Shown here: piece by piece, positions 1-8,718 of the stretch
Layout of the letters: the number at the start of each line of letters is the position of its first letter
Numbering within the stretch: the first letter of the stretch is position 1
Assembly: GCA_964531225.1 (NCBI GenBank)
Contig: CAZHDB010000003.1
Coordinates: 51,169-115,168 of the forward strand
Source: CAZHDB01 sp964531225
GTDB lineage: Archaea > Thermoproteota > Thermoprotei_A > Sulfolobales > Desulfurococcaceae
Reading direction: 5' to 3'
DNA: 64,000 nucleotides
Position numbers and translations under genes: made by a program
The notes under the pieces: model-generated
Seen by the model: only the letters and a program-made list of their open reading frames with translations
Database searches by the model: none
Told to the model about the DNA's origin: nothing

Positions 1-1
1 G

Positions 2-235
2 TCGGGGAATATAATATGTATAAAGAAGATCATTGAAGAACGGCGTAATAGAGTAAAAAATGATAAGAAAAGGTACTGGAGAATAATAAGTGAAAAAGGA
101 AGGCCTTTTCTTACATATATAGATCCTCTTAATATTCTCCTTAATAACAACTTAATTGGTAAAGATACAGAGTTATTAGAGGACTATGCATCTGGATTAG
201 CTATTATACCTGCTGTACATTTATTGGTAAATTAA
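2..235 (+). CDS. 3' end of an unrecognised protein gene (partial)
   Basis: A reading frame is open from the first bases of the window to a TAA at 233-235, giving about 77 residues with no start codon visible. The visible part is basic at its N-terminal side (KKIIEERRNRVKNDKKR) and ends in a hydrophobic stretch (YASGLAIIPAVHLLVN). I do not recognise a family. Its stop overlaps an ATG (TAATG at 233-237) that opens the next frame, the usual sign of translational coupling. It could be the tail of a real gene or part of a decayed segment, since the next frame is broken. Confidence 0.4.
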   Translation, partial: SGNIICIKKIIEERRNRVKNDKKRYWRIISEKGRPFLTYIDPLNILLNNNLIGKDTELLEDYASGLAIIPAVHLLVN

Positions 236-495
236 TGGCAACATATTTATCATTTCCGATATTTATCCACTACATTGAACGTAGAATCATCTCATTGAAA
301 TTAAATTTAGACGTATTTTGAGATCCTTTAGTATTTAGTATAATCATTAGCTTCTTACTAAATAATGGCTTTAGTAGATATTCATTATACAAAGATGATT
401 ACGTCAATTTTAGTACAGTATCTAATTTAGAAATATATAGTTTATTAAAAACATACACAAATTTTATTACTATACAAAATCATTATAGCTTATAG
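235..495 (+). pseudogene. broken small ORF with one in-frame TGA
   Basis: From the ATG at 235 the frame runs 28 codons to a TGA at 319-321, then stays open for another 57 codons to TAG at 493-495. Codon choice on both sides of the TGA resembles the neighbours, and the product would be about 85 residues rich in Ile, Leu, Ser, Tyr and Asn. No family is recognised. The simplest reading is a gene inactivated by a nonsense mutation. A 28-residue peptide followed by non-coding DNA is the alternative. Confidence 0.35.
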
Positions 496-553
496 AAATC
501 TCCTGGTTTAAACATAGTCCAGAGCTTTCATTGGATATAAGGTATATCTACTA

Positions 554-1453
554 GTGATGAGTATGAAGGGACACTCGTATAGGCAAATATTTCCTCTAAT
601 AATCATAGCATTAGTTGCAGTTGCTTCTCTTGCAATACTTTACTGTAATACACTCCTTGGTTTAGAAGGTAAAGAAGATTCTACGAGGTCTTTCCATGTT
701 CTTATAGGGCCATATATAAACGTATTAGATCCTGATAGAATAACCAGATCTACTGCTAGAATCAAGCAGACTATTATTAATAACGAGGTCATATGTGATC
801 ATGGATCTGTATCTATGCTTAAGCAAGATAGTGTTATCTATATCTACATGTGTATGTTAGATAGGATAGAAATAACTCCAGATGTTGAAAGTTATAGTGA
901 GCAAGGATATGAGCCAGCGAGGAATGTTACGGCCGTAGGCCTCGTAATTTCCGAGACAGGAAATTATACTATTTCATTGTTTAGTAGTGATTATGTTAAA
1001 GTATATAGCAAAGTTTTCAGCTTTAAAGTCGACATTCCTAGGGGCGTTAGGCAGGGATTGATTAGAGTATTTGAAGACAATGGGGACGCGTATTATCTTA
1101 TTCTTAATATCCCATACATCTACTTTAAAGCCCAGTATAGGGAAGGAATAGGTAACGCTTCTCTAATCATCAGAATAGTGTTTAATATAAATGGTGAGAA
1201 CTTAACAGCTCCATTTATAATGGAATATTACTTAAACACAGATACCGAGGCTTTCCTATCCCCTCTAGAATCACCAATAACGAGGAGCTCTATAGAAGAA
1301 AAATCAATGGCTCTAGCTCCCCTCCTACATATCGATGGAGGTAAAAGAATTGAACTTAAATACTATGTAGAAGTATTTGTTAAAGGCTCTGGCAATTATA
1401 AATTAGAATTAACCATTGGGTATCCAGGAGTTAGGATAGTGGAGCTACAGTAG
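554..1453 (+). CDS. Membrane-anchored extracytoplasmic protein, unknown function
   Basis: This is a 299-residue protein with a short basic N-terminus (MKGHSYR) and one strong hydrophobic helix at about residues 13-31. The rest is a soluble domain rich in Tyr, Ile, Asn and Glu, with beta-strand character and several N-glycosylation-type Asn-x-Ser/Thr sites. That predicts an uncleaved signal anchor with the body outside the cell. The frame opens with GTG-ATG-AGT-ATG, so initiation at 554, 557 or 563 cannot be separated. It stands alone, with 114 bases to the next gene. No domain is recognised. Confidence 0.6.
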   Translation: MMSMKGHSYRQIFPLIIIALVAVASLAILYCNTLLGLEGKEDSTRSFHVLIGPYINVLDPDRITRSTARIKQTIINNEVICDHGSVSMLKQDSVIYIYMCMLDRIEITPDVESYSEQGYEPARNVTAVGLVISETGNYTISLFSSDYVKVYSKVFSFKVDIPRGVRQGLIRVFEDNGDAYYLILNIPYIYFKAQYREGIGNASLIIRIVFNINGENLTAPFIMEYYLNTDTEAFLSPLESPITRSSIEEKSMALAPLLHIDGGKRIELKYYVEVFVKGSGNYKLELTIGYPGVRIVELQ

Positions 1454-1594
1454 GCTCGGTAGAATCTAGAATTCTGTGATTCCTCTGTAGAATCTATATC
1501 TCATAACATTCATTATGTAACTATCACAAAAGCTAACTTTATTATCTTTATAAATGCTATTTCTTTCATGACGCTGTTTTTAGCGGTGCCTCTA

Positions 1595-2809
1595 ATGGCA
1601 CAGCTCGTTATTAATAGAATTAGTGAGAAATTGCCAGGAAAGTTAACAGTATTTGGTGTTATAGATTCTATTACATTAAACCTATTATGGGTTATTTATG
1701 CGCCGTTTCTTAAAAGTCTAGGTTATAGTGGTTTCGAGTACGGATTATTAGGGTCTATAATGAGTTTTTCAGGCCTTTTAGCAACCTTGCTTATTGGCTG
1801 GCAAATAGATCGAATGAAAGTAGTTAAACTATTTACCTATGTACTATTCATAGATTCATTATCAATATTTCTCATTGCTACTGGAGTTAGGGAATTAATT
1901 ATTCTTCAAAGCTTTATATATGGTTTTACTGAGCAGATATTTCATATATCCTATGATGTCTTACTTAGTAGAATTAGTAGGGAAAAAGATTACCATTATA
2001 CATATTCTTATTTATTCGGTATGAGGAGCTTAGGCAGAGCTATTGGTGCATATATGGGCTGGATACCTGGACTATTAGCTTTCTACTTGAGCATACCTAT
2101 TCATGATCTTTATAGATGGATTATAATTGTAATAGCTTTTACAAGGCTTTCATTAATACCCATTATAGGAGGTGTTGAGGAACCAAATATTTCTCCAAAA
2201 ATAGTTAAGCCGATTATTAAAGAAGTAAGTATTCCATGGAAGACTATAGGGAAATTTGCTATAGTTGGAGGCTTAATGGGTTTTGGAGCGTCGTTAAGTA
2301 TTCACAATATTAGTTACTACTTTGTTCTTAAATATAATGTAGAGAGTGGAGAATTGGGTTCAATATTTGGTAGTATAGACCTTTTTATGGCAGTATTGTC
2401 ATTCTTATTGCCCGATCTTGCTCAAAGAATGGGTGGGTCGCTTAGACTTTATTTATTTTTCTCATCCTTAAGTATACCGTTACTTATTGTCATTACTTTT
2501 ATAGACAATTACTTATTTGCATCCGCAATTTATATTATAAGAAGTATCTTAATGAATGTGGCAAATCCGTTATATACTGCTTTTCAAATGAAAATAGTTC
2601 CTCCAATGTATCGAGGAAGAGCAGCTGCAATATTCAATGTATCATGGATGCTCCCGATAGGGATCGGACGAGGTCTTGGCGGCTACCTACTTGATATTGA
2701 TCTAGAACTACCGTTAAGACTAACAGCCGTATTATATGTTTTTTCATTAATAGTCTTGTCAATATTTTTCAAAGAATATATTGTAAAAGGAGAAATCGAG
2801 GAAAAATAA
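1595..2809 (+). CDS. Major facilitator superfamily permease
   Basis: This integral membrane protein of about 404 residues has roughly twelve hydrophobic helices split by a central polar loop (around residue 200, PNISPKIVKPIIKE), as in MFS transporters. The loop after helix 2 carries an MFS motif-A-like sequence (GWQIDRMKV). The frame also contains an upstream ATG at 1568. The TATA-like TTTATAAA at about 1549-1556 would put the transcript start near 1578, and a GGTG lies just before the ATG at 1595, so I chose 1595. The substrate cannot be told. It converges on the glycosyltransferase gene, whose stop is 10 bases away. Confidence 0.75.
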   Translation: MAQLVINRISEKLPGKLTVFGVIDSITLNLLWVIYAPFLKSLGYSGFEYGLLGSIMSFSGLLATLLIGWQIDRMKVVKLFTYVLFIDSLSIFLIATGVRELIILQSFIYGFTEQIFHISYDVLLSRISREKDYHYTYSYLFGMRSLGRAIGAYMGWIPGLLAFYLSIPIHDLYRWIIIVIAFTRLSLIPIIGGVEEPNISPKIVKPIIKEVSIPWKTIGKFAIVGGLMGFGASLSIHNISYYFVLKYNVESGELGSIFGSIDLFMAVLSFLLPDLAQRMGGSLRLYLFFSSLSIPLLIVITFIDNYLFASAIYIIRSILMNVANPLYTAFQMKIVPPMYRGRAAAIFNVSWMLPIGIGRGLGGYLLDIDLELPLRLTAVLYVFSLIVLSIFFKEYIVKGEIEEK

Positions 2810-2818
2810 TTATGATAT

Positions 2819-4075
2819 TTAATAATCAATGTACTCCTTTACCAATTCTACAAATACACTCCTTCTCTTAAACATCTCCATTGCTTCGTCTCTAATAATC
2901 CCATACGACTCTTCATCACTTTTATCCAGTGTCTCTCTATAGAAATTATAAAGCCTACCTTGCCACAGGTAGAATAGTGATTCTAGCATCTTTTTCCTTA
3001 AACTAAGCCTTGGTTCTTTAATAAAGTATTTGAAACTATAATATATTATTTCAAGCCATAAATCACGATCTATTCCTAGATCAATAGTTTCTCTTCTATA
3101 TAGCTTTATCATTATATTTTCTGGGATTATTTTCTTGTATACTAGTTTATTTTGATGAAGACCTTGTATTAACTTTAGCTTAGCATTTTCTATAGAAACT
3201 TTTACAGGTAATGGATTAGTTGCTAAGGGTTCTGGTCTATTTATTAATGGAGGTTTATCAATCGAATATTTTTCCATCCTTGTCCATTTTTCACTATATT
3301 CTATTAATGATGTATAAAGGCTTCCCGTTACTTCAATGAACATGTTTTTAAGCTCTTCAGCTGGATCCTTTGCCTCATGAATTTTTGTTTTTAAATATGC
3401 TTCGCATACTTTTATACCATAAGCTAATGCTGTATGAGTAAGGAAAATATCTACACCAAAGAATAGAGACCATGGATTATTGTTCCATAATTCATCCATA
3501 GTCATTACTTTAATAAAATCAGTATTTAATCCGAAATCTCCGCCTATTGGTTGATTTATATCTAATCCATATGCCATTACAGTTAATGGTCTAGCCATGA
3601 AATTTGTTATAGTCGCATCATATTTATGTCTATCATAATATGGTGTTACGAATCCGCATCGTCTAGTACCTTCAACCATGAGTGCTATCCATTCAGGAGT
3701 AATGCTCCTAAGATCACTATCCAAAAATATAAGAGACTCTGCAATACTATACTTTGCCACTAAATCTACTATAAGTTTTATAGCTCCTCCTTTGCCTTTA
3801 GACACAGTATTTGGAATTATTGATATAGGTATCTTCTTTTGTCTCCGATACACATTGACTATGTCAACTGTATTATCAGTAGATAATCCATCACATACGA
3901 TTATAGATGACTTTATTCCTTCATAATATTTTTTAAGACCTAGAACAACATTATGTAGTACATAAGTTATTGTATGTTCTACATTTCTGGATGGAATTCC
4001 AATGACTATGTATGAGTCCCTAATATTATCGATTACCTTTTCAATCGGGTCATATCTAGCATTTATTGTATACAT
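2819..4075 (-). CDS. GT-A fold glycosyltransferase, glucosyl-3-phosphoglycerate/mannosylglycerate synthase-like
   Basis: This 418-residue protein has GT2-type features: an N-terminal IGIPSRN strand-loop, CDGLSTDNT around residue 61, KGKGGAIK around 93 and a DSD metal/nucleotide-binding motif at 119-121. QPIGGDFG further on resembles the acceptor-side motif of retaining GT81/GT78 enzymes, which move glucose or mannose from a nucleotide sugar to 3-phosphoglycerate or glycerate. No membrane helix is present, so it is cytoplasmic. It lies 13 bases after the GH42-like gene and is probably in the same transcript. A compatible-solute or glycan role is inference, and the donor and acceptor are unknown. 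Confidence 0.65.
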   Translation of the reverse strand: MYTINARYDPIEKVIDNIRDSYIVIGIPSRNVEHTITYVLHNVVLGLKKYYEGIKSSIIVCDGLSTDNTVDIVNVYRRQKKIPISIIPNTVSKGKGGAIKLIVDLVAKYSIAESLIFLDSDLRSITPEWIALMVEGTRRCGFVTPYYDRHKYDATITNFMARPLTVMAYGLDINQPIGGDFGLNTDFIKVMTMDELWNNNPWSLFFGVDIFLTHTALAYGIKVCEAYLKTKIHEAKDPAEELKNMFIEVTGSLYTSLIEYSEKWTRMEKYSIDKPPLINRPEPLATNPLPVKVSIENAKLKLIQGLHQNKLVYKKIIPENIMIKLYRRETIDLGIDRDLWLEIIYYSFKYFIKEPRLSLRKKMLESLFYLWQGRLYNFYRETLDKSDEESYGIIRDEAMEMFKRRSVFVELVKEYIDY

Positions 4076-4088
4076 TTATCGCACCATT

Positions 4089-6326
4089 TTATTTTCTAGG
4101 TTCAATTACTATGGCTTCATATTCATTTAAAACTGGTAATTTAAATGTGAGTCTATCATTCTCTATAGTGTAGTCTAAATATGTATTTCTTAGAGGTAGG
4201 AATATGTTATACCCAGTTTCACCATTTGTCTTAAGGGTTATTGTAATATTACTTATTGGAATGACTTGTTTAGGTGGATGTACAGATTCAGTAGAACTGT
4301 ATGGAGGTAGAGGTTGCCGGGTCTTACCAATACCTGTGGACTGAATCCTTTGATTATATGTATGGTTCAATAGATGTATAATTATTCTATCTCCCTGTTT
4401 ATAGGTTTCAACAGCTATTGTTTCAGGAGCGTTAATCTCGATAGGTAGGTCTCCGCCTAAGTATTTAATGCTATTAATAATGAGCTTCATGTATTCAGGG
4501 AGTCCTGCTCTCCAGTAATGTCTGCCGATCTGGCCTGCAAAGTAAATGGATCTCCCGGTTCCATACTTATTGACTACTATTGATGGTTTATCTAGCTTTG
4601 AGGTAAATGGAGGCGGAGACCTGCCAAGCGTATATTCATAACCCCATATACCGCCGGCTAGCCCTATATATGCTATTTCATCACCAGATAATGTCCTGAC
4701 AAGTGCTTGTCTACCCAGTGTTGGTGTTACATGTGTTCTATAAAACTCGTAGCTCATGTCGCCCCATAAGATGATGTTCTTATCAATATCTTTAAGGATT
4801 GGATGATCCTTTTTCTCGAGGACAACATAGCTCCACGTCTGCCTAAGCACTCCTACAAGTTCCACGCCCAAGACATCTTTTAATGAAAACTCATACATTC
4901 TAATACAATCACCATTACGTGTTGATGCAAGATATGATGCTATAATAGAGCCTCCGTTTTCAACATATTTTTTCAAGGTATTAGCTGCCTCATCCGATAA
5001 ACATACAGTATTTGCAAGAACTATTACGCGATATTTTAACAACTTATCTAGGTTAACTAGATCCCTTTCGGCAATAAATTGAACAGGTATATGGTTATGT
5101 ACTAATGCGTAATAGAATCCCCGGACTTCATCAACATATCTCTCAGGATGATCCCTGCCGTAATGATCTCTTGTAGTATTAGAAACAACTACTCCAGCAT
5201 AATATAATGGCTCTGTATTAAAGAGGTATTCCTCGAGTATCTTATGTTCTCTAAACACTTCCGCCGCTGTATAGAGCAGGCTGGGATCCTGCCTGTAAGA
5301 GGTAGAGAATATAAGTAGCCATGGAGATCCCCCGGCAATTATAGCCTCCCTTAAGCCCTGTTTAATAGCAAGAGGCGTTGTTGATGCCGCCGTACGGTAT
5401 AAGTGGAAATAATTACGGGAAGCCCATACGGGTTTATCTCCAAACATTGCACGTGTTAATTTTACCATTTCAGTAATGAATCCAGGTGGCTGGTGATCTG
5501 CTTCACTACATTCAGCAAAAACCACATCTATATAGTCACGCGCCATTTCAACAATACGATTTGTCCGTCCAGCCCAGCCCCCAGGATGACTATTATACAT
5601 AAATAACATATGTGGTGCCTTACTCTTGACTAAATCATGTAGCTGTTTTATCCTTTCAACAGCTACCTTGTATCTCCAGTCCCAGAGTGTCCTCCACCTG
5701 CTATCACTCCATTTAGGTTCCTTAGGCATTTCATATCCGTGTTCATCTGCAAACCTTTTTCTACACCAGATACAGTAGCATGCACGTTCAATATCGGGTT
5801 GATATCGGAAACTATCGAGAAATATACCGTCTGGACCAAGATCTATGGCTTCATTAACTTCTTTCTTAATGTGCTCTATGAAGGGAGAGTTTATACATAA
5901 TTGGGGCCATTCGGGTTCATAAATAGTTCTCCCATATGGTACATGTTCAAGCATTATTACCTCTCCATTATGGTTTACCTGAGCCCAATCACTATGAATT
6001 CTATAAATATATTGATTAGCTGTATGGCCTACCATAAGTACAACTTTAATACCTTTTTCCTTACCAGCCTCTATAGCCTCTTTAACAAGATCTCCGATCA
6101 TCTTTGGATGTACAGGTCCTACACTAGTATTCCGATAATAAGTTCTCCCCCACGGATCTCTTGCAAAAATTACCAGTACATTTGCCCCTATCTTCTCTGC
6201 ATAGTCGATAAGTTCTTTTCCACTAATGCTTGATACGTATACACCGTATCTATCTTCTATATTAAACTGTAGAACTCTAACTGGTTTCTTCCACCATTCC
6301 ATAGCTTCTAGCCCGCTATAGATCAT
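4089..6326 (-). CDS. Glycoside hydrolase-like protein with GH42-type trimerisation domain
   Basis: This 745-residue protein has three parts. Residues from about 10 to 340 form a TIM-barrel-like domain (LGPDGIFLDSFRY, FAECSEADHQPPG, VWASRNYFHLYR). Residues from about 370 to 600 resemble the beta-galactosidase trimerisation domain with its class I amidotransferase-like fold (VIVLANTVCLSDEAA, YVENGGSIIASY). A beta-rich C-terminal domain follows. Proteins of this architecture are annotated as hypothetical glycosyl hydrolases or GH42-like. There is no signal peptide, so it is probably intracellular. The downstream glycosyltransferase gene suggests a shared glycan or glycoside pathway. I did not assign catalytic acids with confidence. 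Confidence 0.6.
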   Translation of the reverse strand: MIYSGLEAMEWWKKPVRVLQFNIEDRYGVYVSSISGKELIDYAEKIGANVLVIFARDPWGRTYYRNTSVGPVHPKMIGDLVKEAIEAGKEKGIKVVLMVGHTANQYIYRIHSDWAQVNHNGEVIMLEHVPYGRTIYEPEWPQLCINSPFIEHIKKEVNEAIDLGPDGIFLDSFRYQPDIERACYCIWCRKRFADEHGYEMPKEPKWSDSRWRTLWDWRYKVAVERIKQLHDLVKSKAPHMLFMYNSHPGGWAGRTNRIVEMARDYIDVVFAECSEADHQPPGFITEMVKLTRAMFGDKPVWASRNYFHLYRTAASTTPLAIKQGLREAIIAGGSPWLLIFSTSYRQDPSLLYTAAEVFREHKILEEYLFNTEPLYYAGVVVSNTTRDHYGRDHPERYVDEVRGFYYALVHNHIPVQFIAERDLVNLDKLLKYRVIVLANTVCLSDEAANTLKKYVENGGSIIASYLASTRNGDCIRMYEFSLKDVLGVELVGVLRQTWSYVVLEKKDHPILKDIDKNIILWGDMSYEFYRTHVTPTLGRQALVRTLSGDEIAYIGLAGGIWGYEYTLGRSPPPFTSKLDKPSIVVNKYGTGRSIYFAGQIGRHYWRAGLPEYMKLIINSIKYLGGDLPIEINAPETIAVETYKQGDRIIIHLLNHTYNQRIQSTGIGKTRQPLPPYSSTESVHPPKQVIPISNITITLKTNGETGYNIFLPLRNTYLDYTIENDRLTFKLPVLNEYEAIVIEPRK

Positions 6327-6799
6327 TCCTCTGTACTAATCCAGTTATAGGGGTCTTTTAAATTTTAGGACTCAGATCATTCCTATATATTATTACGTTC
6401 AAGAATTTTTTCCTAAATACATGAATTTTATCAAGATCTATAGTATTGTTGCATTTTTGTATATTTAATATCCATGGTTACTACTAATTTTTACAATAAG
6501 TATGATCTTTATTGTGATTTCTATAAAGCTATTTAATTATGCTGCATTAATATGTATAAGGCCCCATGAAGTATGAATTTTATTATGACAGATAATAAAA
6601 ACATTTCTTGTTACACGTTCTATTGATGGAGTTTGCAGTGAAGAGCTTCACTTGTAGAGGATATGAAAATAGTCATTGTTTTAAATAATTACTTTATATG
6701 AATCAAATTATATAAGTGCTGGAAAATTAATAGTTATTGTTAAAAGCATCTTCATAGAAATTAAAATATGGGCAAACCAAATCAAGGGATTGAAGAATA
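6327..6799. other. 473-base AT-rich intergenic region
   Basis: No credible coding frame is seen between the divergent GH-like and DUF1614 genes. Promoters for both must lie here. The only notable structure is the near-perfect inverted repeat AGTGAAG-AG-CTTCACT at 6637-6652, a possible protein-binding site or small hairpin. Confidence 0.5.
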
Positions 6800-7549
6800 T
6801 TGTCGGATCGAATAATAATATCGTTTCCAGCGCATCCACTCCTATTTTGGCTATACATCTTTATTACAATACCTTTATTTATAGTAGTTCAAGGAGTTCT
6901 AGCTAAAACCTTTATCAATCTAGGGTTTAGCAGAGGCTTAGCACTATTTTTAGCAGGAAATCTATTTTTCCTAAGCCTTATTTTCAGTATATTTAATTTA
7001 AAGATTAAGGAAATTAGAACAAGAACTTATCGAATCGTCTTTGAAAGACAATATATTAGTTTTTATGGATTTCCTTTCCCAGTTATTATGCCTAAATTTG
7101 TTGAGAATAAGATTATTATAGCATTAAACATAGGTGGATGCATTATCCCAATAATATTGAGTACAATACTATTAGTAGGGCTTAGAACATATCCCAATGC
7201 ATACATCGCTATAGTTTTCGGAATTCTTTTAACAAGCGCCGTAACATATTATTCTTCAAGAGCCATACCTGGAGTAGGAATAGCCGTTCCAGGCCTGATT
7301 CCTCCTCTAATAGCTTCACTTACCGCTATAATGCTTGTCCGAGAAACATGGCTTGCAATACCAGTTGCATACATATCTGGTTCATTAGGTAGTCTTATAG
7401 GAGCTGATATACTTAGGCTTAAAAAGGATCTATATAAATTCGTAAATGTTTATGGACCAGCATTATTATCTATAGGTGGTGCAGGAACTTTTGATGGGAT
7501 ATATTTATCGGGTATATTAGCTGTACTATTAGTTTATATAATACTTTAA
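6800..7549 (+). CDS. DUF1614 family membrane protein
   Basis: This 249-residue polytopic membrane protein starts at a TTG. It has two N-terminal helices, a basic loop (LKIKEIRTRTYR), and then several helices rich in Gly, Ala and Pro. The run GIAVPGLIPPLIAS and the sequences GSLIGADILRL and GGAGTFDGIYLSGILA match the pattern of DUF1614, an uncharacterised archaeal and bacterial membrane family. The function is unknown. The polar Asp in LIGADI and FDGI within helices could be functional. The gene stands alone and is followed by two guide-RNA candidates. Confidence 0.7.
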   Translation: MSDRIIISFPAHPLLFWLYIFITIPLFIVVQGVLAKTFINLGFSRGLALFLAGNLFFLSLIFSIFNLKIKEIRTRTYRIVFERQYISFYGFPFPVIMPKFVENKIIIALNIGGCIIPIILSTILLVGLRTYPNAYIAIVFGILLTSAVTYYSSRAIPGVGIAVPGLIPPLIASLTAIMLVRETWLAIPVAYISGSLGSLIGADILRLKKDLYKFVNVYGPALLSIGGAGTFDGIYLSGILAVLLVYIIL

Positions 7550-7570
7550 ATTAACATTTTATATTAGAAA

Positions 7571-7642
7571 GGCTGTGATGATAGTCCCGATCACTGCAGA
7601 ACCATAAATGGTTTTATGAAGATGCGGTGGCTGCCTGAGCCG
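7571..7642 (+). ncRNA. C/D box guide sRNA candidate 1 of a tandem pair
   Basis: The boxes read in order: C GTGATGA (7575-7581), a 12-base guide (7582-7593), a D'-like CTGC (7594-7597), and an 18-base spacer holding the perfect stem AACCAT/ATGGTT. They continue with C' ATGAAGA (7616-7622), a 12-base guide TGCGGTGGCTGC (7623-7634) and D CTGA (7635-7638). GGC before box C pairs with GCC after box D, as in a terminal stem. The segment is much richer in G+C than its surroundings. The second guide can pair, with G-U wobbles, to CAGCCGCCGC of the archaeal 16S 530 loop, which I regard as a possible target only. Confidence 0.6.
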
Positions 7643-7703
7643 CTGTGGATGAAGAAGGATGTCACGGATCTGATCAATGATGACCGGGCTATTAGCTGAC
7701 AAT
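7643..7703 (+). ncRNA. C/D box guide sRNA candidate 2 of a tandem pair
   Basis: The order is C ATGAAGA (7649-7655), a 14-base guide, D' CTGA (7670-7673), a three-base spacer, C' ATGATGA (7677-7683), the 12-base guide CCGGGCTATTAG and D CTGA (7696-7699). The spacing is typical of archaeal 2'-O-methylation guides bound by L7Ae, Nop5 and fibrillarin. It begins within ten bases of box D of the preceding sRNA, so the two may be cut from one precursor. The target was not identified. Confidence 0.65.
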
Positions 7704-7726
7704 AGATTGTTTTAGGGTGCTATGTT

Positions 7727-8653
7727 TTGTCTAAATCTAAATATATTATTAGCTTGAGAGGTTGCAGCGGTAATAGTCTAGATGGACTATATGGTTTTAT
7801 TCTTGGAACATATATGGGAGAATGCGGCCTAGGTGATAGAGACGATGTCTCGTTAAAAATAATTTGTAGTAAGGAATTTGCAGACGAACCTGGTCTAAGG
7901 AAGTTATACATTCATAATGGATGGGCATATAATTATAGCGGATATCATATACTTTATGGCGTTGATTCTGATCTTAAGAATATTGTTAACGTATTTAATA
8001 AGGCGACTGGTTCGAAAGAAGGATTCATACTTAATCTCCCAATTGAACAGAATAAGTATTTAACTGGACTAATTTCTGAAAACGAGTTAATTGAAGTACA
8101 TTTTCATAATAAGAAGCTATGGAGAGGCGTGTTTGGAGGGTTAATTGGCTGTTTATTGTGTAGTGAGAACGATTTATCAAAGATCTTTAATACCGTTATT
8201 GACTACCTAGATATGGCTATCCACATGGACGATCCTTTGTACTATTTTAGAAGATACAGTAGTGAAGCAATTGAATATGAAAGACATATTAAATACATTA
8301 ATAGACTTCTTAGTTCTTCTAGTATATATTTATCAAAGTTCATAATGGGTTCAGCTGTATTAGCTAGTAAGCCTAGATACAGTAATAGAGTTATTTCAAC
8401 TAGGTTAATTAAAACACCATTAAATACATTTGCTCTTGGTCCTTACGCACTAGCTAATGATGATATTATTAGGAAATACTTGTTATCGAATGAGGGTGCG
8501 TTATTATGTTTGGATTCGAAACTGCCGACAAAAATTATTGACGAACTAAGAGCCTTAGGTCTAAGAATTATTGATATCAATGACAAAACCATTATATGGT
8601 CCGATAGTGTAAAAAAGCTTATACTTTCACTTGAGAAAGTACTTACTAGGTGA
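7727..8653 (+). CDS. Conserved-looking protein of unknown function
   Basis: This 308-residue soluble protein starts at a TTG with AGGGTG upstream. It has mixed alpha/beta composition, including LRGCSGNSLDGLYGFILGTYMGECGLGD at the N-terminus, a possible helix-rich centre (FNTVIDYLDMAIHMDDPLYYFRRY) and a strand-turn C-terminus. I recognise no domain or catalytic motif. It is flanked by C/D sRNA candidates on both sides, and the downstream one overlaps its stop codon, so the mRNA and the guide RNA may share a transcript. Confidence 0.5.
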   Translation: MSKSKYIISLRGCSGNSLDGLYGFILGTYMGECGLGDRDDVSLKIICSKEFADEPGLRKLYIHNGWAYNYSGYHILYGVDSDLKNIVNVFNKATGSKEGFILNLPIEQNKYLTGLISENELIEVHFHNKKLWRGVFGGLIGCLLCSENDLSKIFNTVIDYLDMAIHMDDPLYYFRRYSSEAIEYERHIKYINRLLSSSSIYLSKFIMGSAVLASKPRYSNRVISTRLIKTPLNTFALGPYALANDDIIRKYLLSNEGALLCLDSKLPTKIIDELRALGLRIIDINDKTIIWSDSVKKLILSLEKVLTR

Positions 8654-8718
8654 TGAAGGCGCCCTATAAAGAGCCCTATAACTAATGGGCCATGATGATC
8701 GACAACCGGATCTGATTA
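8648..8718 (+). ncRNA. C/D box guide sRNA candidate overlapping a stop codon
   Basis: Box C GTGATGA (8650-8656) contains the TGA stop of the upstream gene. A weak D' (CTAA at 8682-8685) is followed by C' ATGATGA (8692-8698), a 13-base guide TCGACAACCGGAT and D CTGA (8712-8715). It fills exactly the gap between two convergent genes, so it is probably processed from the read-through transcript of the upstream gene. The missing canonical D' box makes this weaker than the other candidates. Confidence 0.5.

Noticed and set aside
6637..6652. Terminator for the DUF1614 region
   Set aside because: The palindrome AGTGAAG-AG-CTTCACT lies between divergent genes, where no transcript should end. A binding site is likelier.
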